This document shows positions 1 through 6,460 of a stretch of DNA of 10,425 nucleotides, in pieces; within the stretch, counting starts at the first letter, position 1, and every line of letters starts with the position of its first letter. A program made the position numbers and the translations under genes. The notes below the pieces were generated by a model. That model made no database searches. It was not told the origin of the DNA and worked only from the letters and a program-made list of their open reading frames with translations. The stretch is from contig JAJRTK010000166.1 in the NCBI GenBank assembly GCA_024278345.1, positions 1-10,425 on the forward strand, in the 5' to 3' direction. The DNA is from a bacterium. Lineage in GTDB: Bacteria > CSSED10-310 > JAJRTK01.

Positions 1-1464
1 CACTCCCGCCGCCGCTGCCGCTTCCACCCCGTCGGAAAAGGGAAAGAAGGCGTCCGATGCAAGGATGCTTCCCTTGGCGCGGTCTCCAGCTTTTTGGACT
101 GCGATCCGGACCGCGTCCACCCGGCTCATCTGCCCGGCGCCAATCCCTACCGTCGCCGTCCCGCGACAGAGGACGATGGCATTCGATCTCACCAGCTTCC
201 CCGCCTTCCAGGCGAACAGGAGCTCTTCGTGGCGCTCTTCCCCCATGGGATCGCCTGCCACGAGAGCCCACGATGCCGGAGCCTCTTCCACCCAGTCCCG
301 CGTCTGGACCAGGAGTCCCCCGGTCAAGGGCCGGATCTGCATTTCCGCTTCCTTTGCCGTCGGCCAGGGAACCTCCAGGATCCGCAGGTTCTTTTTCCGC
401 TTCGCCAGCATCTGAACCGCCTCGCCCACGAACCGCGGCGCAACCACCAGCTCCAGGAAAACCTTTCCGTCCAAAATCGCCCGCGCCAACTCCTCGTCCA
501 CCGTCCGATTGACCGCCATCACCGAGCCGAACGCCGAAAGGCGATCCCCCGCCAAAGCCGCCCGGAACGCCTCCGCTGTCGTCGCCGCCGTCGCCAGCCC
601 GCAGGGGTTGTTGTGCTTGATGAGAGCCACCGCCGGCTCCGAAAACTCCGCCACACACCAGAGCGCCGACTCCGCATCGATGAGGTTGTTGTACGAAAGC
701 TCCTTGGCGCCGCTCAGTTTCCTGGCCCAAGGGAGTCCGCACTTCGGTCCCTCTTGGCGGTAGAGTGCGGCCTGCTGGTGAGGATTCTCGCCATACCGGA
801 GCTCCGTCTCCTTCCCGTAAACTACGCCAATCTGATCCGGGAAGCCCTCTTCGGTGGCGATCCATCCCGTCATGGCCGAATCATACGCCGATACGTAGCG
901 CATGGCCCGAATCGCCAACGACCGCCGGGTCTCCAGAGAGATGCATCCAGCATGGTGATCCAGTTCTTTTGCCAGATCTCCATAGGAAGCCGGCTCAACG
1001 CAAACCGCCACCTCCGCAAGGTTTTTCGCCGCCGCCCGCACCATGGAGGGGCCGCCAATGTCAAGGTTGGCCAGAATTCCCTCTGGCGTGGAATCCGCCG
1101 TCGGGTTGGGGAGCGCGTAGAAGTTGCAGACCACGAGGTCGATGGGCTGGATGCCCAGCGTTTCGAGCTCACCGCCAGGCTCGCGCTGGGATCGGGTAGC
1201 CAAAAGGCCGCCATGAATGAAAGGGTGAAGCGTCTTGACACGCCCGCCCAGGATTTCAGGAAATCCGGTGACCTCGGGAACCGGGGTGACCGGAAGACCC
1301 GCCTCCCGGAGCCGTGCGGACGTGGAACCCGTGGCGATCAGCTCGGTACCGTGGCCGTGGAGGGTTCGGGCAAAGTCTTGAAGTCCGGTTCCGTCGCTGA
1401 CGCTCAAGAGTGCGCGGCGGATGGGGCGAAGATCGGTTTTCGGGGAATCTAAAATACCCAACAT
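1..1464 (-). CDS. purH: Bifunctional AICAR formyltransferase / IMP cyclohydrolase (PurH), C-terminus cut by window edge
   Basis: Catalyses the last two steps of de novo purine synthesis in the cytoplasm: formyl transfer from 10-formyl-THF to AICAR, then ring closure to IMP. The frame is open from the ATG at 1464 to base 1 (488 codons); PurH proteins are usually about 510-530 residues, so only the last 30-40 are missing. The N-terminal MGS-like cyclohydrolase domain shows RRALLSVSDGTGL (residues 16-28), TGFPEILGGRVKTLHP and NFYALPNP. The transformylase domain shows LSYNNL and the catalytic IKHNNPCG (K283, H284). The last residues seen, ASDAFFPFSDGVEAAA, match the usual PurH C-terminal region, where PDG is more common than SDG. 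The ATG is preceded by GTGGAG seven bases upstream, a good ribosome binding site. No frameshift was seen in the stretches translated. The open plus-strand frame over the same DNA is a shadow. Confidence 0.97.
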   Translation of the reverse strand, partial: MLGILDSPKTDLRPIRRALLSVSDGTGLQDFARTLHGHGTELIATGSTSARLREAGLPVTPVPEVTGFPEILGGRVKTLHPFIHGGLLATRSQREPGGELETLGIQPIDLVVCNFYALPNPTADSTPEGILANLDIGGPSMVRAAAKNLAEVAVCVEPASYGDLAKELDHHAGCISLETRRSLAIRAMRYVSAYDSAMTGWIATEEGFPDQIGVVYGKETELRYGENPHQQAALYRQEGPKCGLPWARKLSGAKELSYNNLIDAESALWCVAEFSEPAVALIKHNNPCGLATAATTAEAFRAALAGDRLSAFGSVMAVNRTVDEELARAILDGKVFLELVVAPRFVGEAVQMLAKRKKNLRILEVPWPTAKEAEMQIRPLTGGLLVQTRDWVEEAPASWALVAGDPMGEERHEELLFAWKAGKLVRSNAIVLCRGTATVGIGAGQMSRVDAVRIAVQKAGDRAKGSILASDAFFPFSDGVEAAAAAGV

Positions 1465-1585
1465 GGACGTTCTCCACTTGCTGGTGAGGGAGAGGAGGCG
1501 AGCTGAAACCACAAGAAACAGCCGCCCGTGACCAATTCCCTGGAACTCTACGAGACGCTCTAGTTACCAGAACTCCCCATACCAG

Positions 1586-1609
1586 TCCAGGAAAGGCTTT
1601 TCCCCTGGA
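1586..1609 (-). promoter_or_regulatory. Hairpin in the purH 5' leader
   Basis: On the minus strand TCCAGG pairs with CCTGGA, followed after a two-base GG bulge by AAA pairing with TTT around an AGCC loop, about 120 bases upstream of the purH start. No T-run follows, so it is not a classic terminator. It matches no riboswitch that I recognise, and a regulatory role is only inferred from position. Confidence 0.25.
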
Positions 1610-1662
1610 CACTTCTCGTACAGCTCATCATCTGGTCAGCTCACCATCCGGTTCCCTCCGCC

Positions 1663-1674
1663 CCGAAATTTCGG
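1663..1674. promoter_or_regulatory. Perfect 12 bp palindrome CCGAAATTTCGG
   Basis: The dodecamer is its own reverse complement and lies about 200 bp upstream of purH on the promoter side. It could be an operator for a dimeric regulator, but a single 12 bp palindrome can also occur by chance. No promoter was recognised beside it. Confidence 0.2.
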
Positions 1675-1788
1675 ACCCACAACTTGCGAGCGTGCCCCCC
1701 AGATGGGAACCGTGGCCGCCTCGCAGGCGCCGTGGAGCCTTGTTCATCTTCTCAGGCACCCGCCAAGTAGGCGCAACACACAAAAATA

Positions 1789-1887
1789 TGTCGCGACAAT
1801 CATCCCAATGAAATCAAAGAGTGGCCGCGCCGCTCCCGGCAGTGCAAGAACGGTTGGCCAGAGGGCAATGCCCTATGGCAAGATGCA
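1789..1887 (+). repeat. Diverged ~98 bp direct repeat, copy 1
   Basis: The first 31 bases (1789-1819) match 3569-3599 at 29 positions, including the shared core CAATGAAATCAAAG. Similarity continues with small gaps through AGGGCAAT and a final TGGCAA block. This copy begins with the 10 bp palindrome TGTCGCGACA. The two copies are in the same orientation about 1.78 kb apart and bracket the rpn gene, its inserted element and the IS5 remnant. No coding sense was found in the repeat. The repeat type is unknown to me. Confidence 0.7.
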
Positions 1888-2428
1888 CCGATGGAGAGTG
1901 GCGCAGGCATTTTGCCCGCGCAGTGCTGCCCGGCTTTCGCGGATGCGGAGAAGAGACCCGCCCGCCGCCGAGATTGTCAACTGGGTCTGATCTGCCCCCT
2001 GGGAGCGTCCCGGTGCAGGGTTGGTCGTGAGAAGGGGGCTTTTGTGGGAAAGAAGATTCAACGGCATGAGATTCTTGGATCGGTACTGGAGGAGCGCCTG
2101 GGGATGATGTCGGGGAAAAGGGTGCGGAAGTTGGAGAGGGAGCGTCGGAGCTATTTTCGGTTGGACTACTTGTGCGTGGCGAGGGAAGGGGAAGGGGGAG
2201 CTCCAGGCGGTGGTGGAGAGGATTTACCCTTTGGCCATTTCAAGGAGCTGAATCTCATCGAGTACAAGAGCGCGTTCGAGTCTTTGAGCGAACAGACGTT
2301 CCGCAACTATGTAGGTCGGGCCTTGTTGGTGGAAACAGAGGAGCGAGGGAAGAGTTACCAGGGCCGTTTGACGCTGACGATTGTGACGAGCCGCCGTCCG
2401 CGGGCTCTTCTGAAGTGCGAGGAGTATG

Positions 2429-2436
2429 GTTTTGAG
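2429..2436 (+). repeat. 8 bp target site duplication, left copy (GTTTTGAG)
   Basis: Identical to 2693-2700 on the other side of the element. Collapsing the two copies restores codons GGT TTT GAG CGA in the rpn frame, which confirms it as the insertion scar. Confidence 0.9.
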
Positions 2437-2459
2437 GGCCATCCACGTAAGGCGGGACA
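2437..2459 (+). repeat. Left terminal inverted repeat of element copy 1
   Basis: Twenty-three bases beginning GGCCATCCACGTAAGG and ending GGGACA. It pairs with 2670-2692 with a single mismatch. Confidence 0.88.
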
Positions 2460-2541
2460 GAACACAAAAAAAAGGAAAACGCGGGGCCGAGCGAAGCGAG
2501 ACGCCGAGCATAAGCGAGGCCCACCGTACAAAAATGTGGGT

Positions 2542-2609
2542 CCAGGGAGCTGGCTCCCTGGTAGGTGCAGGGCGACGCCCTGCCAGGGGACCGGGGACGG
2601 AGTCCCCGG
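2542..2609 (+). other. Three consecutive hairpins inside element copy 1
   Basis: Perfect stems in series: 2542-2561 (CCAGGGAG/CTCCCTGG), 2567-2583 (GCAGGGC/GCCCTGC, loop GAC) and 2591-2609 (CCGGGGAC/GTCCCCGG, loop GGA), separated by 5 and 7 bases. Stems two and three have recognisable but altered counterparts in copy 2. Such an array could be an RNA fold, a terminator-like block or a recognition structure; the sequence does not decide. Confidence 0.65.
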
Positions 2610-2669
2610 ACGACCGCCGAGCAGCGCGAGGCGCCGCCCGGACGATTGGTATTTCCACAATCCATGAAG

Positions 2670-2692
2670 TGTCCCGCTTTACGTGGATGGCC
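2670..2692 (-). repeat. Right terminal inverted repeat of element copy 1
   Basis: Reverse complement of the left end except for one base (AAAG here against AAGG at the left). Confidence 0.88.
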
Positions 2693-2700
2693 GTTTTGAG
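2693..2700 (+). repeat. 8 bp target site duplication, right copy (GTTTTGAG)
   Basis: Exact copy of 2429-2436, directly abutting the right inverted repeat. Confidence 0.9.
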
Positions 2701-3138
2701 CGAGTGGAAAAGTGGAAGTACGTGAGCCATTGGGTGTTGGACTTGGAGATCGTGTTACTTGTGTTGAAGGAGATGAAGGGGGAAAGGCGTGGAGAGGCGT
2801 TGGCTTGGCTCCAGGTGTTGGAAGAGGAATGCTGGGAAGATGTGGCGAGCCAGCAGTTGGAGGATGCCGAATCCCTGGAAAGGGTGATGGCCAGTCTGAA
2901 CCGGGAGAGAACGATGATTTTGGCAGAGAAATACAAAGAAGCAGGAAAGCTGGAAGGTCGGCGGCAAATGCTATTGGAACTGCTGGAGACAAAATTTGGG
3001 GGGGTGTCTCCGGAGTGGAAGGACCGAGTGGAAAACGGGGATAGCCGGAGTGTGAGGCTTTGGGCGCGGCGGGTGTTGGAGGCCCGGCGGCTTGAGGATC
3101 TGTTTCGGCCGGAAGCCTCCCCGACGTCCGGGAACTAG

Positions 3139-3560
3139 GCTGTGTCTGACAAAGATCGTCAATTCTGGTATAGAATTGCGTGGTTTTTGAGAAAGCGACG
3201 GTGGGTTGATTATAGGAGAGATGGTCGATGGGACGGCATGAGCTGACCGACGAGCAGTTTACCCGAATTGAGCCGATGCTTCCAGTCAACACTGGGCGAG
3301 GCCGCCGATTTGAGGACCATCGCCGGGCCATTAACGGAGTGCTTTTCAGGCTTCGAACTGGAATCCCCTGGCGAGACCTGCCCGGCCGCTATGGTCCATG
3401 GCAGAGTGTGTTCGACCGATTCAATCGCTGGAGAAGAGATGGTACCTGGCTCAGGATACTGGGACATCTTCAGACCGAACTCGATGAAGCTGGTCAGCTG
3501 GATTGGTCGTTGTTCAGCATAATACTGCCTTCGTGAACTCCCTAATTTGTCAGACACAGC
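3139..3560 (+). mobile_element. Internally deleted IS5-family (IS427-like) element with intact ends
   Basis: Perfect inverted repeats of 15 bp (GCTGTGTCTGACAAA at 3139-3153 and its complement at 3546-3560) are bounded on both sides by CTAG, which fits the YTAR target duplication of IS5-type elements. The element is 422 bp, about half the usual 800-900 bp of the group. It keeps the left end, promoter region and first ~100 codons of the transposase, then jumps to the right end. Because both ends are intact it could still be moved by a transposase supplied from elsewhere. It inserted exactly at the stop codon of the rpn gene. Confidence 0.88.
3228..3536 (+). pseudogene. Truncated IS5-family transposase, N-terminal fragment
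   Basis: The 102-residue frame MGRHELTDEQFTRIEPMLP...WRDLPGRYGPWQSVFDRFNRWRRDGTWLRIL...LDWSLF is the typical N-terminal DUF4096 region of IS427-group transposases. The DDE catalytic domain should follow LDWSLF, but the frame ends with SIILPS and a stop at the deletion joint. The ATG follows AGGAGAG at seven bases. The dyad CAATTC...GAATTG just upstream probably covers the element's own promoter. The fragment has no catalytic residues and cannot transpose by itself. Confidence 0.9.
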
Positions 3561-3568
3561 CTAGAGTC

Positions 3569-3665
3569 TGTCGCGAAAATCATCTCAATGAAATCAAAGT
3601 ATTGCCGCCTCGCGCACTGTGCGAAAGCGGGTGTCCAAAGGGCAATCCTCTCTGGCAAAGTACGG
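3569..3665 (+). repeat. Diverged ~98 bp direct repeat, copy 2
   Basis: Counterpart of 1789-1887, in the same orientation, beginning four bases after the right CTAG duplication of the IS element. The first 31 bases differ at only two positions. The opening palindrome of copy 1 is broken here (TGTCGCGAAA). The remainder aligns with short gaps, including GGGCAAT and CTCTGGCAAAG. Confidence 0.7.
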
Positions 3666-3732
3666 CGCTGAGCGGCGCGACACCACGCCCGCGGGGATTA
3701 GCCGGAGCGCAATGGGCAAGGCCAGAATCCTT

Positions 3733-4497
3733 TCAGGAATCGGGAGCTTCCGAATTTTCGGAACCGCTTCGGAGCTTGGGGGAGAGCCAGCGGACCAAGA
3801 AAATCCCGCCGACGAACAGGATGCATCCCACGGCAGCGACTACCGCGATATTCTTTGATTCCGGATTCTCTATGGCCCGGGAAAGCTGGCTCCCAAAAAG
3901 AGTGATGGCTCCCACAATGGGAATCAGCGCAATCAGATTCCCCAGAATGAAGTCCCGGAACCGAATGTGGGAAACACCGGCCACAAGATTGACGATGCTG
4001 TAGGGACCCAGGGGCAGGAGGCGGCCGATGATTACCGTGAGAATCCCGTGGTCCGCGGCCTTTTGACTCCAGCTTAAAAGCTTCGGATTCGCCAAACGGT
4101 GGACCGTCTGGCGGCCCACCAGTCGGGCGGCCAAAAAACTGAAGACCGAGCTGGCCAAGCACCCGGCCAGCGCGTAGAGGAATCCCTGGAGAGGCGGAAA
4201 GAGAACCGTCGTGCTCAGGATCAGGAAGTTGATGGGAACCACCAAACCCGCACCCACCAGGTAGGCCAAAAGTACGGCACCCGCACCAGCCGGACTGCTG
4301 CCCAGGGAGCGGGCTCTTTCCAATAAGCTCGCCGGGGCCAGGAAAAGACGGAGAGAGGATGAGCTCCAAAGGGCGGCCACCGCCGCCAGAGCCATGACCA
4401 ATCCAATGGCGATGAAGACCCGTCGGTTTGAAGCCGAGGCGGCAAACCCATCCTTCACTTCGCCAGCCCCACTCTCAACCTCATGGTGCGATTCCAT
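3733..4497 (-). CDS. TVP38/TMEM64 family (VTT domain) integral membrane protein
   Basis: The 254-residue inner-membrane protein has about six hydrophobic segments: a signal-anchor at 27-44, the VTT/SNARE-associated core at about 75-215, and a final helix near the C-terminus. Family signatures are P88-x-N90, LFPPLQGFLYALAG (99-112) leading to LVGR (126-129), and GRLLPLGPYSIVNLVAGV with R159, P162 and N170. The DedA/TVP38 superfamily is linked to lipid scrambling and membrane homeostasis; the substrate here is unknown. I prefer the ATG at 4497, preceded by GGTGAGGCG. A TTG at 4554 would add 19 residues but runs into the tandem repeats, and those added residues are not family-like. No operon partner is visible; the next minus-strand gene upstream ends at 4823, beyond the repeat block. 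Confidence 0.88.
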   Translation of the reverse strand: MESHHEVESGAGEVKDGFAASASNRRVFIAIGLVMALAAVAALWSSSSLRLFLAPASLLERARSLGSSPAGAGAVLLAYLVGAGLVVPINFLILSTTVLFPPLQGFLYALAGCLASSVFSFLAARLVGRQTVHRLANPKLLSWSQKAADHGILTVIIGRLLPLGPYSIVNLVAGVSHIRFRDFILGNLIALIPIVGAITLFGSQLSRAIENPESKNIAVVAAVGCILFVGGIFLVRWLSPKLRSGSENSEAPDS

Positions 4498-4512
4498 TCC
4501 AAGCGCCTCACC

Positions 4513-4704
4513 AGCCCGATCCTCTCTTGCCCGTCCCGGCACGAACGCCCTCAAACGCCATCCTGCTCCACAAGCCAGCCCGATCCTCTCTTGCCCGTCC
4601 CGGCACGAACGCCCTCAAACGTCATCCTACTCCACAAGCCAGCCCGATCCTCTCTTGCCCGTCCCGGCACGAACGCCCTGAAACGCCATCCTACTCCACA
4701 AGCC
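4513..4704. repeat. Three head-to-tail 64 bp repeats
   Basis: Units at 4513-4576, 4577-4640 and 4641-4704 are nearly identical, differing only at positions such as CGCC/CGTC, CTGC/CTAC and CTCA/CTGA. The array lies immediately upstream of the preferred start of the TVP38-type gene, so it would sit in that gene's leader or promoter. There are no spacers between units, which excludes CRISPR. Such arrays vary in copy number by slippage or recombination, so strain variation is expected. Confidence 0.93.
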
Positions 4705-4752
4705 CCCTGCCTGAAAAGCCCTTCGTATCACGCGGCCAAAGAGTCATGGAAA

Positions 4753-4771
4753 GGCGAGTGGCGGCGGACGG
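4753..4771 (+). repeat. 19 bp interspersed repeat, copy downstream of the ABC operon
   Basis: GGCGAGTGGCGGCGGACGG is found exactly, in inverse orientation, at 7985-8003. After it both copies share GGAACTCA and ACGCC, so the related segment extends to about 40 bp, with an 18-base insertion in the other copy. It lies about 50 bp beyond the permease stop. Confidence 0.7.
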
Positions 4772-4779
4772 GGGGAACT

Positions 4780-4794
4780 CACGCCGCAGGCGTG
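4780..4794 (-). terminator. Weak terminator-like hairpin after the ABC permease gene
   Basis: CACGCC-GCA-GGCGTG forms a six-pair stem with a three-base loop about 30 bp past the permease stop. No T-run follows on the minus strand, so intrinsic termination is doubtful. It may simply be part of the interspersed repeat that overlaps it. Confidence 0.2.
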
Positions 4795-4822
4795 GGTCAT
4801 GCCGACACGAGCGGAACAAAAG

Positions 4823-6457
4823 CTATGCCCGGTGACGATCCCTCGCCAATGCCAACGGTCCGAACAGCGGCTGAGCCAAGGGGATGACTAATGTGCATGC
4901 GATTCCCATCGACAGCTTGACCGATCCCGGCAATAACGCTGGCAACAGCCTTACCGACAAGGCGATCAGACTTGCCGAGGCCACCGCCCACAGCACCACT
5001 AGAACAGCGAATAGCTCCAGGTGGAAAAGACCTTGTCCATGGCTCAAATAGAATCCAAGACCCGTCAAAGCCAACTTGCCCACCAGCAACCCTCCAAGGA
5101 GCCACGGAAGCAACTCCAGAAGATCCCGGTGGCTCAAAAGATAGGAAAAGAACTCCGGTGCCCACGCCAGCATGGCCATCAGAAGAATCATCTTGGCCAC
5201 AAGAACGGCCACCACAAGCTCAATCCGCCCGAGCAAGCCCACTGTCAGGTTCGACAGCATCAGGCTCAGGGCGACTGCAAAGGCTCCCAACGGAATCCCT
5301 CCCGTTCGTAGAACTACCGCCATGGCTGTTCCGGATCCTACAAGAAGAGCCCACCATTCCGAGGCCAGCTCCCCAAAACCCGACCACGGAATTCCGATGA
5401 CCAACAGACCGGCCACAAGAAGCCAGGTCACCACCATCGCCCGGGTGGCCGTGCGGAGAAGAGCGATGTAAAGCTCGCTGGTTCCCATGGGGCGCGCCGC
5501 CATGTGATCGGTGAGACCGTATTCCGTGCCCCAAAACCTTTTTTTCGCAAGGGACGGACCAAGGAGCATCGTCATCCAAAATGGAAATCCAAGCAGAATG
5601 AGCAGTGCCGGCGGGTCCGGGCTCTCTCCGCCACGAACCCCCAAGCCCTGAACGAAAATCAGAATGGAAACTCCAAGGAAAACCAGCGCTGGAATGGGCA
5701 GGCCCTTGCGCCTCCACACGAACCAAAGCTGCGCTTGCGCTGGCGAAGCAAAGAGACGGTGGGAACGCCATATCCTTCGCCAGAGCAGATTCTCCGCACC
5801 CCGGACCAGGGCGCGGCCGTCAACCCCTTCCCCGGCCCGGTCCATGGAAACCCCAAGCCAGCCACTGAAAAACGACAACGTGATGAACGCTCCCAGAATA
5901 GCTGCGATGACCCGGTCATCCCAGCCTGCCAAGCTGCCCCAGACCACCAGGGAGACCGGGGCCAGACCAAGAAGAGAGCCTGCCACGACGCGGACCATGG
6001 GGCCTCCAAAGGGCGACCATGCCACCGCCTGAAAGAACGTCACCGTGGCCGCCAACATTAAGCCGGGAAGCCCATACCAAAGCTCCACCCCGACCGGTTG
6101 GTAGACCCAACCAACAGAGAGGAACCATAGTGCCGAGACGCCCACCACTCCGTAAAGCATGGGCCAGAACACCAGAGTAAAACTGGAGATTGGCAACACG
6201 AACATGCGGCTGGGATAGCGTTGGATACTCACCGCCTCCCCCAATTTGAGATTGGAGAAAGTGGCCACGGACATCATGTAGAAAAACAGCATCGTCAAGC
6301 CAACCATGGAGAGACGCACCACGGACCCCGTGAGCCACGTTGGCGGCAAAACACGAAAGACCAAGCCCAAGGCACCCACTCCAGCCAAGCTCAGAGCCAG
6401 GCCTCGACGGTTGGCCGCAACCATTTGCCATCCTATTGCCAGACTCGGTGAACCCAT
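4823..6457 (-). CDS. Large polytopic ABC transporter permease of a YtrA-type operon
   Basis: The 544-residue very hydrophobic protein is probably the membrane partner of the ATPase encoded just upstream. The ATG at 6457 lies three bases after the ATPase stop, indicating translational coupling. About 12 membrane spans can be picked out in two hydrophobic blocks, roughly residues 20-215 and 255-535. They are separated by a charged cytoplasmic stretch (SMDRAGEGVDGRALVRGAENLLWRRIWRSHRLFASPAQAQLWFVWRRKG). The order of spans suggests an ABC-2-like exporter with two half-permeases fused. I recognise no specific family motif, so the substrate is unknown. The GntR/ATPase/permease arrangement resembles operons linked elsewhere to cell-envelope stress and peptide-antibiotic response. 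That link is by analogy only. Confidence 0.8.
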   Translation of the reverse strand: MGSPSLAIGWQMVAANRRGLALSLAGVGALGLVFRVLPPTWLTGSVVRLSMVGLTMLFFYMMSVATFSNLKLGEAVSIQRYPSRMFVLPISSFTLVFWPMLYGVVGVSALWFLSVGWVYQPVGVELWYGLPGLMLAATVTFFQAVAWSPFGGPMVRVVAGSLLGLAPVSLVVWGSLAGWDDRVIAAILGAFITLSFFSGWLGVSMDRAGEGVDGRALVRGAENLLWRRIWRSHRLFASPAQAQLWFVWRRKGLPIPALVFLGVSILIFVQGLGVRGGESPDPPALLILLGFPFWMTMLLGPSLAKKRFWGTEYGLTDHMAARPMGTSELYIALLRTATRAMVVTWLLVAGLLVIGIPWSGFGELASEWWALLVGSGTAMAVVLRTGGIPLGAFAVALSLMLSNLTVGLLGRIELVVAVLVAKMILLMAMLAWAPEFFSYLLSHRDLLELLPWLLGGLLVGKLALTGLGFYLSHGQGLFHLELFAVLVVLWAVASASLIALSVRLLPALLPGSVKLSMGIACTLVIPLAQPLFGPLALARDRHRA

Positions 6458-6460
6458 GAC

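Larger units (their letters stand above)
1465..2043. other. Gene-free interval between purH and the rpn locus
   Basis: I see no convincing gene here. The interval holds the purH leader, with a hairpin at 1586-1609 and a 12 bp palindrome at 1663-1674, and copy 1 of a diverged interspersed repeat at 1789-1887. It ends with the ribosome binding site of the rpn gene. Short open frames in all directions lack ribosome binding sites and recognisable protein sequence. No clear sigma70 promoter for purH could be picked out. Confidence 0.6.
2437..2692. mobile_element. 256 bp MITE-like non-autonomous element, copy 1, inserted in the rpn gene
   Basis: Terminal inverted repeats of 23 bp (2437-2459 and 2670-2692; GGCCATCCACG...GGGACA) match at 22 of 23 positions. 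They are flanked by an exact 8 bp duplication, GTTTTGAG. The element has no transposase gene. Its interior carries three consecutive perfect hairpins (2542-2609) and GC-rich CGAG/GCGAGGC blocks. A longer, more diverged relative lies at 8367-8648 in the same orientation. An 8 bp duplication is seen with several IS families, including IS1595, IS66 and ISL3, so the mobilising transposase cannot be named from this window. Near-identical ends suggest insertion more recent than that of the second copy. Confidence 0.88.
2044..3138 (+). pseudogene. Rpn-family PD-(D/E)XK nuclease / YhgA-like putative transposase, split by a small inserted element
   Basis: Two halves, 2044-2436 and 2701-3138, join into one 276-residue frame when the 2437-2692 element and one copy of its 8 bp target duplication are removed. 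The GTG start at 2044 follows AGAAGGGGG. The N-terminal half carries a PD-(D/E)XK core: D41 in YFRLDYL and E73-x-K75 in NLIEYKS. It continues with YVGRALLVETEERG and a junction that restores EEYGFERVEKWKYVSHW. The C-terminal half has VLKEMKG, WLQVLEEE and a helical tail, LLELLETKFGGVS...LEDLF, like the end domain of many Rpn/YhgA-like proteins. As it stands, translation from 2044 runs 76 codons into the element and stops at TGA 2665-2667. The downstream half could start only at a weak GTG (2683) supplied by the element. Rpn proteins are known as recombination-promoting DNases. The native stop TAG lies inside the CTAG target of the neighbouring IS. Function here is inferred from family resemblance only. 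Confidence 0.8.
4498..4822. other. Gene-free interval upstream of the TVP38-type gene
   Basis: Dominated by three 64 bp tandem repeats (4513-4704), then a stretch with a short interspersed repeat (4753-4771) and a small GC-rich hairpin (4780-4794) just beyond the permease stop. All three plus-strand frames stay open across the repeats, because 64 is not a multiple of three and the unit lacks plus-strand stops. That is an artefact of the repeat, not a gene. Confidence 0.7.

Noticed and set aside
94-1452. Long plus-strand open frame of 452 codons
   Set aside because: It is antisense to purH. Its translation is Arg/His/Pro-rich with no family features, whereas the minus strand gives an unmistakable PurH.
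1891-2043. Extending the split rpn gene upstream to ATG 1891
   Set aside because: The added 51 residues are Cys/Arg/Pro-rich and not family-like. The GTG at 2044 has a good ribosome binding site.
2255-3331. Minus-strand 358-codon frame across the rpn locus
   Set aside because: Low-complexity Ser/Pro/Arg-rich translation opposite the Rpn frame, and it crosses two insertion boundaries, so it cannot be an ancestral gene.
4513-4704. CRISPR array
   Set aside because: Units are contiguous 64 bp tandem copies with no unique spacers, and no cas genes are nearby.
4753-4790. Resemblance of GGCGAGTGGCGGCGGACGG to a stretch of 16S rRNA (GGCGAGTGGCGAACGGG)
   Set aside because: The similarity is about 15-17 bases and no other rRNA sequence surrounds it. 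A second copy in leader DNA shows it is a dispersed repeat.
4394-4887. Three overlapping plus-strand frames through the 64 bp repeats
   Set aside because: They only reflect absence of plus-strand stops in the repeat unit; the same peptide string appears in each frame.
5504-6061. Plus-strand frame opposite the permease
   Set aside because: Polar, Arg/Pro/Gln-rich shadow of a clearly hydrophobic minus-strand membrane protein within a tight operon.
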